A stretch of DNA of 64,000 bases from Virgibacillus salarius (GCF_039521925.1 NZ_BAAACY010000110.1:1-64000); one strand, 5' to 3'. Positions 43,026 through 52,228 are shown, counted from the stretch's first letter. Notes: a model not told the origin generated them from the sequence alone. Numbers and translations are program-made.

Positions 43026-44483
43026 ATGAGCATCGCTATAAAAAAACGAAAAATCAATATTTGGTGGTCACTCGTTCCATTAATAGTTATGATTATTGCA
43101 ATGCTTTTAACCATTGTTGTTTTTGAAGGTGAACCTCACATACCACTCATTATCGGTACAGGGGTTGCTGCTTTGATAGCTTGGAAACAAGGTTATAATT
43201 GGAAAGAAATCGAAGAAATGATGTTTCAAGGAATTAAACTCGCTCTCCCGGCAGTACTTATCATCATGCTTGTCGGACTGACTATTGGTGCTTGGATTGG
43301 TGGTGGCGTGGTAGCTACAATGATTTATTTTGGCTTAAAAATTATTTCACCATCCATTTTTTTGGTAACGATTACAATCATATGTGGTATTGTTGCATTG
43401 ACAGTTGGAAGCTCATGGGCAACAATGGGGACAATCGGTGTTGCCGGCATGGGTATCGGTATGAGTATGGGAATTCCCGTACCGATGGTAGCAGGTGCGG
43501 TTATTTCTGGATCCTATTTTGGCGATAAAATGTCGCCACTATCTGATACAACAAACCTTGCATCTGGTTTAACAAACACAGATTTATTTGTGCACATTAA
43601 GCATATGTTTTATACAACTTTCCCTGGACTACTGATTTCTCTGTTTGTTTTCGCTTACTTGGGAAAAGATTTCGGCAGGAATACCATTGAGAATGCTAAT
43701 ATTCAACAAACCATTGCAGATATGCAAGCGAATTTTGTTATCTCACCATATCTTTTGTTGATTCCATTACTTGTGATTATTTTGGTAGCATTAAAGGTAC
43801 CAGCGATTCCTTCAATCGCTGTAGGAATTATTATGGGATTCCTATCTGAAATTATCATTCAAGGAGATACCATAGCCAGCGCACTAAATGTGTTACAAAA
43901 TGGCTATTCCATTAACACGTCAAATGAGATGGTTTCTGAACTATTTAATCGCGGTGGATTAATGTCAATGATGTATACTGTATCCATGACAATTGTTGCC
44001 ATGACGTTTGGTGGTATACTGGAATACTCTGGTATGCTGCAAGCTATGATGGATCAGCTTTTGAAAATTGTAAAATCGACTGGTTCTCTTATTGCATCAA
44101 CGATCGGTGCTTGCTTTTTGACTAATGCTACTTGTTCAGAACAATATATCTCCATCGTTGTACCATCGCGAATGTTTGCCAAAGTATATTATGATAGTGG
44201 ACTACATTCGAAAAATCTATCCCGATCATTAGAGGATGGCGGTACGTTAACATCTGTCTTTATACCGTGGAATACGTGTGGTGTGTTTATATATGGCACA
44301 TTAGGTGTACATGCTTTTGCCTATGCACCATACGCTATTTTGAATTTTACAGTTCCATTAATCGGACTACTCTATGCCTTTACCGGATTTACGATTGCAA
44401 AAATGGATAGAAATCAAGCTAATGATATCAATACCTTAGAAAATGAAGAAACTAGAGAAAAGAAAAGTAAACATTATATATAG
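43026..44483 (+). CDS. nhaC: Na+/H+ antiporter, NhaC family
   Basis: A 485-residue antiporter with about 12 membrane segments. Family features: IGTGVAALIAWKQGY, LVGLTIGAWIGGG, TVGSSWATMGTIGVAGMGIG, GSYFGDKMSPLSDTTNLAS (the signature with acidic and polar ion ligands) and TNATCSEQYISIV. GGGGGATAC precedes the ATG. It serves sodium efflux/pH homeostasis or malate-lactate-type exchange, as in relatives. Downstream lie a dead epimerase-type gene and a GNAT gene. Confidence 0.92.
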   Translation: MSIAIKKRKINIWWSLVPLIVMIIAMLLTIVVFEGEPHIPLIIGTGVAALIAWKQGYNWKEIEEMMFQGIKLALPAVLIIMLVGLTIGAWIGGGVVATMIYFGLKIISPSIFLVTITIICGIVALTVGSSWATMGTIGVAGMGIGMSMGIPVPMVAGAVISGSYFGDKMSPLSDTTNLASGLTNTDLFVHIKHMFYTTFPGLLISLFVFAYLGKDFGRNTIENANIQQTIADMQANFVISPYLLLIPLLVIILVALKVPAIPSIAVGIIMGFLSEIIIQGDTIASALNVLQNGYSINTSNEMVSELFNRGGLMSMMYTVSMTIVAMTFGGILEYSGMLQAMMDQLLKIVKSTGSLIASTIGACFLTNATCSEQYISIVVPSRMFAKVYYDSGLHSKNLSRSLEDGGTLTSVFIPWNTCGVFIYGTLGVHAFAYAPYAILNFTVPLIGLLYAFTGFTIAKMDRNQANDINTLENEETREKKSKHYI

Positions 44484-44495
44484 GTAGAGATAATT

Positions 44496-45087
44496 ATGAA
44501 AATAACTGCTATAGAAGTATTGCCAAGTAAAATATAGGCTTGGAACGTATCAAGCTGTCCATAAACATGTCGGCAAAAAACTGCTATTCATGCTGATGTC
44601 AACCAAGGCTGGCATTCTTCTGCAGCTACCTTACAAGCTTTAGATAAATTACAACATGTGTCTTTAAACTAGCTTGAGCAGCCAGTTATAGCTGATGATA
44701 TGGATTCTCTAGCAGAAATAAAATTGAAAACTACTACTCCAATAAGGATTGATGAAGGATTACATGGTTTTAAAAAAATGCGTGAAGTAATAGCCAAGCG
44801 CTCACCAGATAAAGTGAATATTAAACTGATGAAATGTGGTGACATGTACCTGCTATAAAGTTAGCCGCGATGGCAGAGACGGCTCGGATAGACTGTCAGA
44901 TTGGTTCTATGGTAGAATATTCCATCGGGTCTGCTGCCGGCTTTTATATAGCTTTTTAGAAAAAGACAATTACAAGCGTAGAATTAACAGGTCCATTAAA
45001 GTTTTCAAAAGACGTTGGCAATTTACAATATAATGTTTCCATTTATTCAATTGAACCAAACACATCGGCCTAGGAATTGATTTGATG
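44496..45087 (+). pseudogene. Degenerate enolase-superfamily (dipeptide epimerase/muconate cycloisomerase) gene
   Basis: Fragments in several frames follow the family order: KITAIEVLPSK (N-terminus), IHADVNQGW (metal Asp), LEQPVIADDMDSLAEI, IRIDEGLHGF, DKVNIKLMKCG, then MAETARIDCQIGSMVEYSIGSAAGF and the C-terminal ELTGPLKFSKDVGN and GLGIDL. In-frame stops (TAG, TAA), frameshifts and a large internal deletion after the first 13 codons make it non-functional. It starts 13 bases after nhaC, so it was probably in one operon with it. Confidence 0.85.
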
Positions 45088-45131
45088 AATCCACACTACT
45101 TACATTGACAGCATACAAAGAAGGTGTCCAT

Positions 45132-45827
45132 ATGAATCATAAGATTATTGCTGAAGGAAAGCTTCCAAAGTCTAAGCAATCCTTTTATGTTAGATTCTTA
45201 ACCGTTGATGATATACCACAAATTTTAGAGCTTCAACAAATAGTTGAGCAAGCAATGGAAGTACCAGCGGCTTTACAGACGCTGAGCTATGAAGAATATC
45301 GCCATATTTTAACTGGAAATGGCTCAATGATTGGTATCTTCATTACGAACAAAATGATTGCTTTTCGAGCAATGCTCATTCCAAATATTGATGAACATGA
45401 ACATTTAGGCATAGATGCTGGACTTTCGAAAGAAGAACGGTTAAAAATGATCTATCCAGAAATATCTAATGTACATCCTGACTTTCGTGGGAATCGACTA
45501 CAAACGTATATGGGGGAATTACTATTTACAGAAGTAGACAAAGAGCGTTTTCAATATGTAGCAACCACAGTTGCACCATTCAATATTCCAAGTATTAAAG
45601 ATAAGATTGCCTTAGGAATGGAAATAATCGCACTCAAAAAGAAATATAACGGAAAACTTCGTTACATACTACTCCGTGATTTCACAAGAGAATTTAATAC
45701 TACTATAAAGAAAAAAATCGTTCGAATGATGGATTATGAAACACAGAAAAAACTACTGGAAGAAGGTTATCGAGGAGTTTCTATCCAAATAGATAATGAC
45801 ACGTATGTTCATTATAAAAAAAACTGA
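45132..45827 (+). CDS. GNAT-family acetyltransferase
   Basis: A 231-residue protein with GNAT features: FYVRFLTVDDIPQILELQ at the start, a MIAFRAMLIPN strand, and the acetyl-CoA loop region VHPDFRGNRLQTYMGELL (Q/RxxGxG/A-like, weakened) near residue 125. Start 45132 follows AAGGTG; an upstream TTG is poorer. Relatives often sit beside peptidoglycan-peptide or D-amino-acid enzymes, which fits the dead epimerase gene upstream. The acceptor is unknown. Confidence 0.78.
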   Translation: MNHKIIAEGKLPKSKQSFYVRFLTVDDIPQILELQQIVEQAMEVPAALQTLSYEEYRHILTGNGSMIGIFITNKMIAFRAMLIPNIDEHEHLGIDAGLSKEERLKMIYPEISNVHPDFRGNRLQTYMGELLFTEVDKERFQYVATTVAPFNIPSIKDKIALGMEIIALKKKYNGKLRYILLRDFTREFNTTIKKKIVRMMDYETQKKLLEEGYRGVSIQIDNDTYVHYKKN

Positions 45828-45842
45828 GCAAAATTCGCTCAG
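45824..45842 (+). terminator. Short hairpin at the end of the GNAT gene
   Basis: CTGAGC and GCTCAG around a 7-base loop, overlapping the stop codon, followed by TCCTTATC. A weak terminator. Confidence 0.45.
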
Positions 45843-45904
45843 TCCTTATCACTACATGCTCAGATTTTACGCTTCCTCTAGTAGCTATTATGGAATAGCT
45901 ACTG

Positions 45905-46040
45905 CTTGACCACAACTCCGGCTACCCACTTCCCTTTCCGTGGGGTTTGTCCTTCAGCTAACTTTTTTAGCAAAACCCGCTCAAAAAAGTGGATCTTCAG
46001 GTCAAACATTTCCCACAGGAGTTGAAGTGGCCGGCCTTCG
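45905..46040 (-). repeat. Repeat family R1, inverted copy
   Basis: On the minus strand: CCACTTC, ACTCCTGTGGGAA, CTGAAGATCCACTTTTTT, AAAAGTTAGCTGAAGG, CCCACGGAAAGG, GAAGTGG. The outer arms (plus strand 45926-45932 and 46024-46030) are complementary, as in the next copy, but with different bases. Confidence 0.75.
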
Positions 46041-46172
46041 CTATTATCAGGCTCTACAACGCTAGCATGAAGTAACACAGCTGCTTTTATACTCACGGAT
46101 AGCGATTTTAACTTTACCCATTGTAAAAAAAGTCAACCTATTACTTATGACAAGAATTGTTGCACCTTCGCA

Positions 46173-46306
46173 TAGCGGAGACTAATTACGTAGACTCCTG
46201 CGGGATTAGCGCGAGCCGAAAATCCACTTTGCAACGTGTTCTTCTTTGCAAAGTTAGTTGAGGCCGTGCCCACGGAAAGCGAAGTAATTAGTCGGAGCAT
46301 TGCCAA
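46173..46306 (+). repeat. Repeat family R1, direct copy
   Basis: GACTAATTAC (46180-46189) pairs with GTAATTAGTC (46284-46293). Between them are GACTCCTGCGGGA, CGAGCCGAAAATCCAC, AAAGTTAGTTGAGGCCGTG and CCCACGGAAAGCGA. It shares the core with 101-282 and 45905-46040. Confidence 0.78.
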
Positions 46307-46439
46307 TATACATCTAACATTTCAAAATAACTACTTGGCTTAACGCAGTCATTGCACTAATTTTATACTTTCTTAACTTATAAAAAATAAACAATATAAA
46401 AAAAGAACGGCATTTTGCAATGATCACATAAAGTTAGAT

Positions 46440-46505
46440 ACAGTTATTTCATTAGGTAACTGTTTGGGCATGAGCACGATATAGTAACCGGGCTCATGCT
46501 TTTTA
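46440..46505 (+). terminator. Two consecutive hairpins ending in a T-run, no gene upstream
   Basis: ACAGTTA/TAACTGT (46440-46463) is followed by GCATGAGC/GCTCATGC (46468-46499) and TTTTTAATT. A good intrinsic terminator on the plus strand without a coding gene before it; it may end a small RNA or be left over from a lost gene. Confidence 0.6.
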
Positions 46506-47075
46506 ATTAGTGTATTTAAAATCACAAACTATGCTTGTGTGAAAATAACCTTTAAGAGCTGTAACAAAAGAATCGTAAAATCTCTGTCCGTTCGGGAATG
46601 CGAATAGGATTTTTACTTACGATGATGTATTACTCTCGTAAAATTAACAACAATATCCCATCTATCTACCCTTTGCTTATCCGAAGTAAATAGATCATTC
46701 ACTTCTATCATTTCCAACGAATGAATGAGAAATCTACTAGATAGACAGCTGCGATTGCCCCTCGATCACGAAGTATACATACTGGATCATACCATTTAGT
46801 ATGACAAAGCGAATAGCAAATGGTGTGGAATGCCTTCTTCTATACATTAGCGATTCAATGGATTCATTTGTCTATTTTTTAGCATATGATTAGGTTTTAT
46901 ATCATCTATCATCTTACACATTACAATACTAAAAGTAAAAGGTAGCTGTTCCCGAATTTTTGTTATGACGGAATAACATGGTTAATATAGTAAAGTTTCA
47001 TTAAACTATCAAAATTATAAACAGCTAGATGGCTACTGTGACTTGTTGCTAACAGGAACCAATCCTATTGACTAA

Positions 47076-48299
47076 TTAAACAACCTCTGATACAACTGCC
47101 TCATCGTCATGGATATTTTTCCCTCTATCTATTTTCAGACTCATCATGACAATGAATGAGATGCAGTATAGCGCTGCTAAGTATGTCATTGCTAATGACA
47201 TACTGGCGTGTTCGAGAATAAAACCTACTAAAATTGGAGATAGTCCACCAACGGCCCTCCCAAAATTAAAAATGGTGTTTGTTGCCGTACTTCTAATATC
47301 AACACGATAGAAACGGCTTATTAAGGCTCCATATCCAGCAAACATCCCATTTGAAAAGAATCCAACAATCGCTCCGCCGATGAGTACACCAGTACTTCCA
47401 GTTGCATATGCGTACATAAATACAGCAGCCGCAGAAGCAAGGAGGAAAATACCATAGGAAACCTTTAAACCAAATCTATCTATAAACCTACCAAAAGTCA
47501 GCATCCCCGTAATCATTCCTACAGCAGTACTGATTGTCCAGATTGCTGAGCTTGAAACAGATAATCCTTGAGATTGCTGTAGCATCGTTGGAAGCCAAAT
47601 CATTAAACCATTATAACCAGCGATTTGTACAGTTGCCATCACAGCTAAGCCGATCGTTGTTAATGCAACACGTGGCGAATGAAACAGTTGCTTTAGCTTA
47701 CCTTGTTTTTGAATTGCCGGTTTTTGCTTCTGTGCTGCTAGCCATTCTGGTGATTCTTGCAAATTTCTTCTAACAAAATAAGCAAATATAACTGGAATGA
47801 TTCCAACTAAAAACAAGCCCCTCCAGCCAAAAATTGGTAAGAGCACAGAACTTAAAACAGCGGCTATAATAACTCCGAACTGAGCGCCAATACTGACATA
47901 AGAAGAAGCGCGCCCTTGCTTATTTTTCGGCCATGCTTCTGCGACAAGCGCCATACCAATACCGTATTCTCCGCCAGCCCCAAGTCCTGCAATAAATCGG
48001 AAAATATATACTTGTTCAATGTTAGTTGCCAATCCAGTTAGCGCCGTACCAATCGCAAACAGGAAAATCGTATACGTAAAAATACGTACTCTACCAAACT
48101 TGTCCGCTAATATACCAAAGATTATGCCGCCGATAAGCATACCTATATTTGTAATAGATGATATAAATCCACCCGTAGTTAAATTAATTTGAAAATCAGC
48201 AACGATTAAAGACATAGCAAAGGAAATGAACATAATATCCATGCCTTCTAATGTTAAACCAGTTACGGAAGCTACCACTGCTTTGTTACGATATTTCAT
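47076..48299 (-). CDS. MFS transporter (metabolite:H+ symporter type) under PyrR control
   Basis: A 407-residue, 12-helix major facilitator protein. It has LEGMDIMFISFAMSLI in helix 1, GILADKFGRVRIF in the 2-3 loop, RFIAGLGAGGEYGIGMALVAEAWP in helix 4-5 and GRFIDRFGLKVS between helices 8 and 9, like the AAHS/NiaP-type acid symporters. Start 48299 (MKYRNK) has AAAGGAGAC upstream. Its 5' leader carries a PyrR-binding loop and terminator, so the substrate is probably a pyrimidine or precursor such as orotate, dihydroorotate or uracil (inference). Confidence 0.87.
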   Translation of the reverse strand: MKYRNKAVVASVTGLTLEGMDIMFISFAMSLIVADFQINLTTGGFISSITNIGMLIGGIIFGILADKFGRVRIFTYTIFLFAIGTALTGLATNIEQVYIFRFIAGLGAGGEYGIGMALVAEAWPKNKQGRASSYVSIGAQFGVIIAAVLSSVLLPIFGWRGLFLVGIIPVIFAYFVRRNLQESPEWLAAQKQKPAIQKQGKLKQLFHSPRVALTTIGLAVMATVQIAGYNGLMIWLPTMLQQSQGLSVSSSAIWTISTAVGMITGMLTFGRFIDRFGLKVSYGIFLLASAAAVFMYAYATGSTGVLIGGAIVGFFSNGMFAGYGALISRFYRVDIRSTATNTIFNFGRAVGGLSPILVGFILEHASMSLAMTYLAALYCISFIVMMSLKIDRGKNIHDDEAVVSEVV

Positions 48300-48375
48300 T
48301 TTTTGTCTCCTTTCAAGCCTCACTGGACTTCGTTTAAAGGTATTGAGTTTTCATCCGAAGCTTATTTAGTGTTAA

Positions 48376-48488
48376 TATAAAATAAAATACCCTTTATCCA
48401 GAAGAGGAAAAGGGCATGAACGGTTATTTTAATAACTATAATAGTCACGTCACTACCCTTTTTGGTCTCTCTGGACCATCTTAAAGGA
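48376..48488 (-). promoter_or_regulatory. PyrR-type attenuator leader
   Basis: The minus strand has a stem CCTTT/AAAGGG enclosing GGTCCAGAGAGACC (48456-48477), the conserved PyrR binding loop of Bacillus pyr leaders. A terminator follows: CCCTTT (48414-48409) pairs with AAAGGG (48395-48390), then ATTTTATTTT. UMP/UTP-bound PyrR would stabilise the loop and cause termination. The gene controlled is the MFS transporter 77 bases downstream. Confidence 0.82.
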
Positions 48489-48584
48489 ATATGCTGTTAT
48501 ATATATTAGCATATTGACGAAAAGCATGCAATATTGTTAATTTCTAAATTTAGTACTAATGCATCGCATTCACTCTCTTTTCAT

Positions 48585-49277
48585 TTACTTACCTAAAATC
48601 TCCCTTGTCTTCTCCAGAATTTCCTCATCTTTTAATCGAAATTTGAACTCAACTCGTCGAGATTTCTTCGCATTATATCCACCCTTATCATCTGTGCGAA
48701 CATCAGAAAATGACTTGCTATTAACGGTCAGCTTTTCCTCTAAATGCTGTTGAATATTCTTATATGGAAAATCCGCACTTAAAATATATGCTGCAACACT
48801 ATATGCCCTATCTTGTGAAAGCTTTAGATTATATAAATAAGTGCCATCTCGATCAGTATGCCCTTCAATAATAATCTCCGCGATATATTGTTCATAACCA
48901 CTTTGCAAAAGTATATCTAAGTATTTTGGCACGAACTCATCTAAAAAAGTAAACGATTCTGGCTTTAATTCATCTTTGTTGTATTCAAAGAGAATTTCCG
49001 TGTTAAAAATAATGGCGCCTGTCTTATCATCGACTTCAACCCCGAGTTCTGAACCGCTAAATTCTTCTTTTAAGTCATTCACCAATTTCGCACGCACTCC
49101 CATAATTTGATCTAGTGTTTCCTTCATTTCTTCAATCTGTAATGATTTAATGACCATCATACAGATAAAAATTAGCATAAAGCAGAGTAAAATGGTTGTC
49201 AGTAAATCTGTAAAAGATGGCCAGAAATGACCTTCATCCTGATCCTGCTTAAATAATCGTTGATATTTAGTATTCAT
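48585..49277 (-). CDS. ZorB-like OmpA/MotB-domain stator protein
   Basis: A 230-residue protein with one N-terminal membrane helix (about 21-45) carrying Asp24 in SFTDLLTTILL, the proton-binding position of MotB/ZorB. A peptidoglycan-binding OmpA_C domain follows (IIIEGHTDRDGTYLYNLKLSQDRA near 125-160, AKKSRRVEFKF near 205). It overlaps the ZorA-like gene by 11 bases. AAGGTTGAG precedes the ATG. The pair resembles the Zorya defence motor; flagellar MotAB is excluded by the partner's long tail and by the lack of flagellar genes. Confidence 0.83.
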   Translation of the reverse strand: MNTKYQRLFKQDQDEGHFWPSFTDLLTTILLCFMLIFICMMVIKSLQIEEMKETLDQIMGVRAKLVNDLKEEFSGSELGVEVDDKTGAIIFNTEILFEYNKDELKPESFTFLDEFVPKYLDILLQSGYEQYIAEIIIEGHTDRDGTYLYNLKLSQDRAYSVAAYILSADFPYKNIQQHLEEKLTVNSKSFSDVRTDDKGGYNAKKSRRVEFKFRLKDEEILEKTREILGK

Positions 49278-51096
49278 TCTGACTCAACCTTATCGGATTA
49301 TTCGGTGTTGTTGTTCGCTGTACAAAAGCTGTTAGCTGTTGGTTAAGTATTTGAATCTCACGGTTAAGATCTTGCAAGGTTTGTTGAATTAAACGGGCAT
49401 GACTCTGTTCATTAGCTTCAGATGTTCGACGTAGGTCTTGAAATTCCTTGCGAATCCCATCATTTGCTCCTTGCATATAATCACGAATCGCCTGACCAAC
49501 TTTATCCAATTTACTTCCAAGTGACCCTTCAAGATTTGTCACATAAGTTGATAACGTATCCTTTAAGACGCCTACACTTGTCTCTAACTGGTTTTCTCGT
49601 TGTTGAAATGCTTGGTTCATTTGTGAAATGGTCGTATTCATTTCCTGAATTAACTGGTTATTTTTCATTCCCAATTGTTCATATGTGCTGGAAGCTTCCT
49701 GCATATGCTTCTCAAAATTCATCGAATCAGCTAAATGTGTCTTCAAATGTTGATTGAAGGTTTGATTAAATTCTTTTAGTTCTGTAAAACGATCCGACAA
49801 TAAATGCTTATATTCTGCCTGTGTTTGATTAATAACATCCAATGCTTCAGGGAGCTTCACAATGGAATGCCCCATCTTATCAAAACCTGTAGAAAGCTCT
49901 CGTAGCTGTGTCATAATCCCAGTCAACTTGGTAGAAAGATCTTCGCCGAAGACTTGCTTAAATTCCTTATTATGACTGGCCATCCGCTCGACTAAATCCT
50001 TGGACTTACCATTAATACTTTCAAATATCGTATGCAACGAGCTTTGCTCTTCTAACAGATCAGAAGTAAATTGCTTCATATCACCTACCGATTTATCAAA
50101 TTGTTGGAGTGTATCTAATTGAGCACGGGAAACTTCTTTTACCTTTTCATAGGTATTTTCAAATGCTTTCAACATTCGTTCATTTCTGCCGTCAATACGC
50201 TTAAAATACGTAAATAATGCTTCGAAGTTTTCATTCAGATTTTTAGTTCCTTCAGAAAACCCATCTGTTACATCCTTCATATAATCAAAAAGTTGTTGAA
50301 AATGACGAAGATTTTCAGAGAGCCCATCATTAAATGAAGCTAAATCCTTTGCTGACTGCTGAAGTCCTGTTGTATATTCTTGAAACCCAGTAAATGCAGC
50401 TTCTATCCCCTGTAACGACTCTTGGTTCGTTTCCTGCAAGCTTAGAATAGATTCATTAATGGTTTCAGATACTTGGATTAATTGACTAATACCGTGCTGT
50501 TCATTCTCTTCAAATTTTGATTCAGTCATCAGCATAATATCTGTGAGCATAAATTCCGTATTGAGTACTTTAATCAATACCGTCATCACCAGTGAGAAGC
50601 CCATCCCTGCTATACTCGTATAAAAGGCAACATCAATACCTGCTAAAACACCCGCTACCCCTTCGACTAAATCACTTCCTTCGATATTAATGCTACTTAA
50701 TGATGACGTTAAACCTATAAATGTTCCTAATACCCCTATCAAAATAAACATCGAAACAGTCATTTGAATTATTTTTATTAAACTAACCACAGGTACATTA
50801 AACAAACGCCAACTAGAAAACTTCTCCTGTACGAATGTTTCTGCTTTTACAGCCTCTCCTTGCTGCTTCTTATCATATTGTTGTTTAAATGAAGCTAGTG
50901 GTTCTATCTCCATTTGACTGGTATCTTTTAAGAAATCCCTTATTTTCTTTAGCTTGTTAAACAACGCCAAATGTACCAAAAGCGCGACCATAAATGTGAC
51001 AAACAAAACGATAAAGATAAGCTCTATCATCGGGTTTGCTAAGATTGCCTCTGCTTTTTGTTCGCTAGTAAATAGTTTTAATATCGATTCAATCAT
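49267..51096 (-). CDS. ZorA-like MotA/ExbB-family protein with long cytoplasmic tail
   Basis: A 609-residue protein. Membrane helices lie at about 22-45, 105-130 and 155-180, with the MotA/TolQ/ExbB core LIGVLGTFIGLTSSL and DVAFYTSIAGMGFSLVMTVL. Residues from about 200 to 600 form a continuous Gln/Glu/Leu-rich coiled coil, as in ZorA, whose tail transmits the phage signal. GGGGG precedes the ATG. No ZorC, ZorD, ZorE or other effector gene is adjacent. It may be a reduced Zorya-like motor or a relative with another role; defence is inference. Confidence 0.83.
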   Translation of the reverse strand: MIESILKLFTSEQKAEAILANPMIELIFIVLFVTFMVALLVHLALFNKLKKIRDFLKDTSQMEIEPLASFKQQYDKKQQGEAVKAETFVQEKFSSWRLFNVPVVSLIKIIQMTVSMFILIGVLGTFIGLTSSLSSINIEGSDLVEGVAGVLAGIDVAFYTSIAGMGFSLVMTVLIKVLNTEFMLTDIMLMTESKFEENEQHGISQLIQVSETINESILSLQETNQESLQGIEAAFTGFQEYTTGLQQSAKDLASFNDGLSENLRHFQQLFDYMKDVTDGFSEGTKNLNENFEALFTYFKRIDGRNERMLKAFENTYEKVKEVSRAQLDTLQQFDKSVGDMKQFTSDLLEEQSSLHTIFESINGKSKDLVERMASHNKEFKQVFGEDLSTKLTGIMTQLRELSTGFDKMGHSIVKLPEALDVINQTQAEYKHLLSDRFTELKEFNQTFNQHLKTHLADSMNFEKHMQEASSTYEQLGMKNNQLIQEMNTTISQMNQAFQQRENQLETSVGVLKDTLSTYVTNLEGSLGSKLDKVGQAIRDYMQGANDGIRKEFQDLRRTSEANEQSHARLIQQTLQDLNREIQILNQQLTAFVQRTTTPNNPIRLSQNEY

Positions 51097-51100
51097 TCAT

Positions 51101-51421
51101 CTTCCCCCTAATGTAGAGATTCAACAGCTGCTTTGTTAGGTCTTAGTGAATGTTTATGCTGTATACATCTTACTATATAGTTATTCATGGCATGGCCAAT
51201 TCATGTATAGTTGTTGAAATATAACCAGCTGATGCAAGAACAGGAAAGATGTTTGCAAAAAAATCTTCTGTAACAACGATATAAGACGATAACTGCGTGT
51301 TGCTACGGAGAAGTGCACAACAATACAAAATTTAAAGCAAGCCAAAAGGTGCTCCTCTGTCTTTCCTACGAGAAGCACCTTTTAGTTTCATAATTAGTTA
51401 TTTATACGTTTGATTTTATTT
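51101..51421. other. Intergenic region with yihY terminator
   Basis: Only the terminator at 51345-51384 was recognised; no gene and no repeat family was seen in the remainder. Confidence 0.5.
51345..51384 (-). terminator. Terminator after yihY-like gene
   Basis: AAAAGGTGCT (51345-51354) pairs with AGCACCTTTT (51375-51384), with inner CTC/GAG; T-runs on both strands. Confidence 0.85.
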
Positions 51422-52228
51422 TTATTTAACTGATGTAACAGGAAAGATGATTGTATTCAATAATGCACCCATAATAATGATCATAGCGGAAAAATAAAAC
51501 CATAGCATTAAAACAACAATACTACCCAATTGACCATAAAAAGCAGTATAATTATTTTGGCTAACAAATGATGAAAAAACGATAGAAACAATCTGCCAGC
51601 CAATCGTTGAGAAGATTGCTCCTGGAAGCACATTTCTCACCTTGAGATTAATATTTGGAGCAAAATAATACAATCCGATAAAGAAAACCATTATAAATAT
51701 GCTTCCGACACCCCATTGAAATAAGAACCAGTACCCTTGAAATCGCTCAATAAACTGGACATCCTCTAAATAATGTCGCATGAATCGATCCACTAACGGA
51801 ATCACTACAGTGAATAAAATAGCGAACATTAACCCAAGTGTTAATACTAAACCCTCGATAACTTGTTTAATAAAATTCTCCTTCGCTTGAATACCATAAA
51901 TTTCATTAAGAATTCGTTTCAAGCATTGCACACCCATAGAAGAAAGCCAGATACTGATCAGAAAACTGAAAAAAGCCATCTGTTGATTCGCTAAAATATT
52001 CGATATCGTATTTTCGATTAAGCTATACGTACCTTCTGGGGCAAATGGACGTACAAGTTCAATAATATAATCTTCGCTTAAAGGTAAATATGGAAGCAGC
52101 GAATAAATGACTAAAAGAAACGGGAAAATAGAAAGCAGAAAATAATAGGCCATTTGCGCAGACAAATCATAGACCTTGAAGGTAAAATATCGATTTACCA
52201 ACTTTTGAAGTACTCTAATAATAGCCAT
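51422..52228 (-). CDS. YihY/BrkB-family inner membrane protein
   Basis: A 268-residue protein with six membrane helices and family motifs AQMAYYFLLSIFPFLLVIYSLLPYLP near residue 25, LWLSSMGVQCLKRILNEIYG near 85, and LPGAIFSTIGWQIVS near 195. The physiological role of the family is unclear (formerly misnamed RNase BN). It is monocistronic with a terminator downstream and an R3 repeat upstream. Confidence 0.88.
   Translation of the reverse strand: MAIIRVLQKLVNRYFTFKVYDLSAQMAYYFLLSIFPFLLVIYSLLPYLPLSEDYIIELVRPFAPEGTYSLIENTISNILANQQMAFFSFLISIWLSSMGVQCLKRILNEIYGIQAKENFIKQVIEGLVLTLGLMFAILFTVVIPLVDRFMRHYLEDVQFIERFQGYWFLFQWGVGSIFIMVFFIGLYYFAPNINLKVRNVLPGAIFSTIGWQIVSIVFSSFVSQNNYTAFYGQLGSIVVLMLWFYFSAMIIIMGALLNTIIFPVTSVK

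Larger units (their letters stand above)
45828..47075. other. 1.25-kb gene-free, repeat-rich region
   Basis: No supported gene. It holds two R1 copies in opposite orientation (45905-46040 and 46173-46306), a tandem hairpin/terminator (46440-46505), and about 570 bp (46506-47075) in which I recognise nothing. Frames over the R1 copies look like repeat-derived artefacts. Confidence 0.6.

Noticed and set aside
45899..46096. 65-codon minus-strand frame (MSIKAAVLLHAS start)
   Set aside because: It is encoded by an R1 repeat copy; similar frames would appear wherever the repeat lies, and there is no ribosome-binding site.
48585..51096. Flagellar stator MotA/MotB
   Set aside because: The MotA-like protein has a roughly 400-residue coiled-coil tail and no flagellar genes are near; ZorAB-like fits better.
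51181..51378. 65-codon minus-strand frame after yihY
   Set aside because: It starts inside the yihY terminator hairpin and has no ribosome-binding site.
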